A stretch of DNA of 64,000 nt, taken from an uncultured Clostridia bacterium. Its GTDB lineage: Bacteria > Bacillota > Clostridia > Christensenellales > UBA1242. This document shows, piece by piece, positions 63,965 through 64,000 of this stretch. A program made the translations under genes and the position numbers. A model generated the notes under the pieces. That model was not told the origin of the DNA. It worked only from the letters and a program-made list of their open reading frames with translations, and made no database searches. The stretch spans positions 41,012 through 105,011 of the forward strand of contig CAKVHW010000005.1 of NCBI GenBank assembly GCA_934754495.1, written 5' to 3'. Positions within the stretch are counted from its first letter, which is position 1. Each line of letters begins with the position of its first letter.

Positions 63965-64000
63965 GTAATCGTCTAAATAGAAAATTGAGTAGGTTTATGA

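Overview
The window looks like chromosome of an uncultured, AT-rich, endospore-forming Gram-positive bacterium of the Clostridia. The evidence is the Firmicutes housekeeping gene order (rpmF-plsX-rnc-smc-ftsY-ylxM-ffh-rpsP-khpA-rimM-trmD-rbgA-rnhB; dprA-topA-trmFO-hslVU; rimP-nusA-rnpM-rplGA-infB-rbfA; nusB-xseAB-argR-recN-spoIVB), a complete spoIIIAA-AH operon plus spoIVB, strong GGAGG-type ribosome binding sites and many TTGACA-17-TATAAT promoters. The 16S rRNA reads as Clostridia-like; a Christensenellales/vadinBB60-type gut lineage is only a guess from memory and was not tested.

Layout. 1-12.5 kb: end of ackA, then ribosome, lipid, chromosome-segregation and protein-targeting genes. 12.5-15 kb: rplS, a 61-aa unknown protein, and a reverse-strand lysyl-tRNA-synthetase-like gene with altered ATP-binding motifs. 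15-26.7 kb: comM, dprA, topA, trmFO, hslVU, tcdA, a thioredoxin and the iscR-nifS-nifU iron-sulfur cluster. 26.8-36.4 kb is the least ordinary part: a large secreted protein built from phage-tail-like modules, a solitary 16S rRNA gene with its own promoter, processing stem and terminator, two unknown genes, rplM-rpsI, tRNA-Val, another unknown gene, a 45-aa membrane protein, ruvX and a DUF1292 gene. 36.5-43.6 kb: rpsB-tsf, a 460-base gene-free interval with three repeats at exact 61-base spacing, then frr-uppS-cdsA-rseP and a PolC-derived protein that keeps the N-terminal, OB and exonuclease domains but lacks the PHP and polymerase domains. 43.6-51.3 kb: the nusA-infB operon with nrnA, truB and an endonuclease IV-like gene. 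51.4-56 kb: spoIIIA. 56-64 kb: asp23-like, nusB, xseAB, proS, argR, recN, spoIVB, and a promoter and start codon at the right edge for a gene that would be spo0A in relatives.

Most genes serve translation, protein export, DNA maintenance and sporulation. The unusual signals are the unlinked 16S gene, the polymerase-less PolC at the polC position, the LysRS-like protein lacking the motif 3 arginine, the chimeric phage-tail/TasA-like surface protein, the 61-base-period repeat cluster, and the absence of several genes (acpP/fab, pyrH, dxr, ispG, ispA/dxs, folD, ribF, tlyA) from operons that usually carry them. I saw no CRISPR-cas operon, insertion sequence, transposase, integrase or recognisable anti-phage system.
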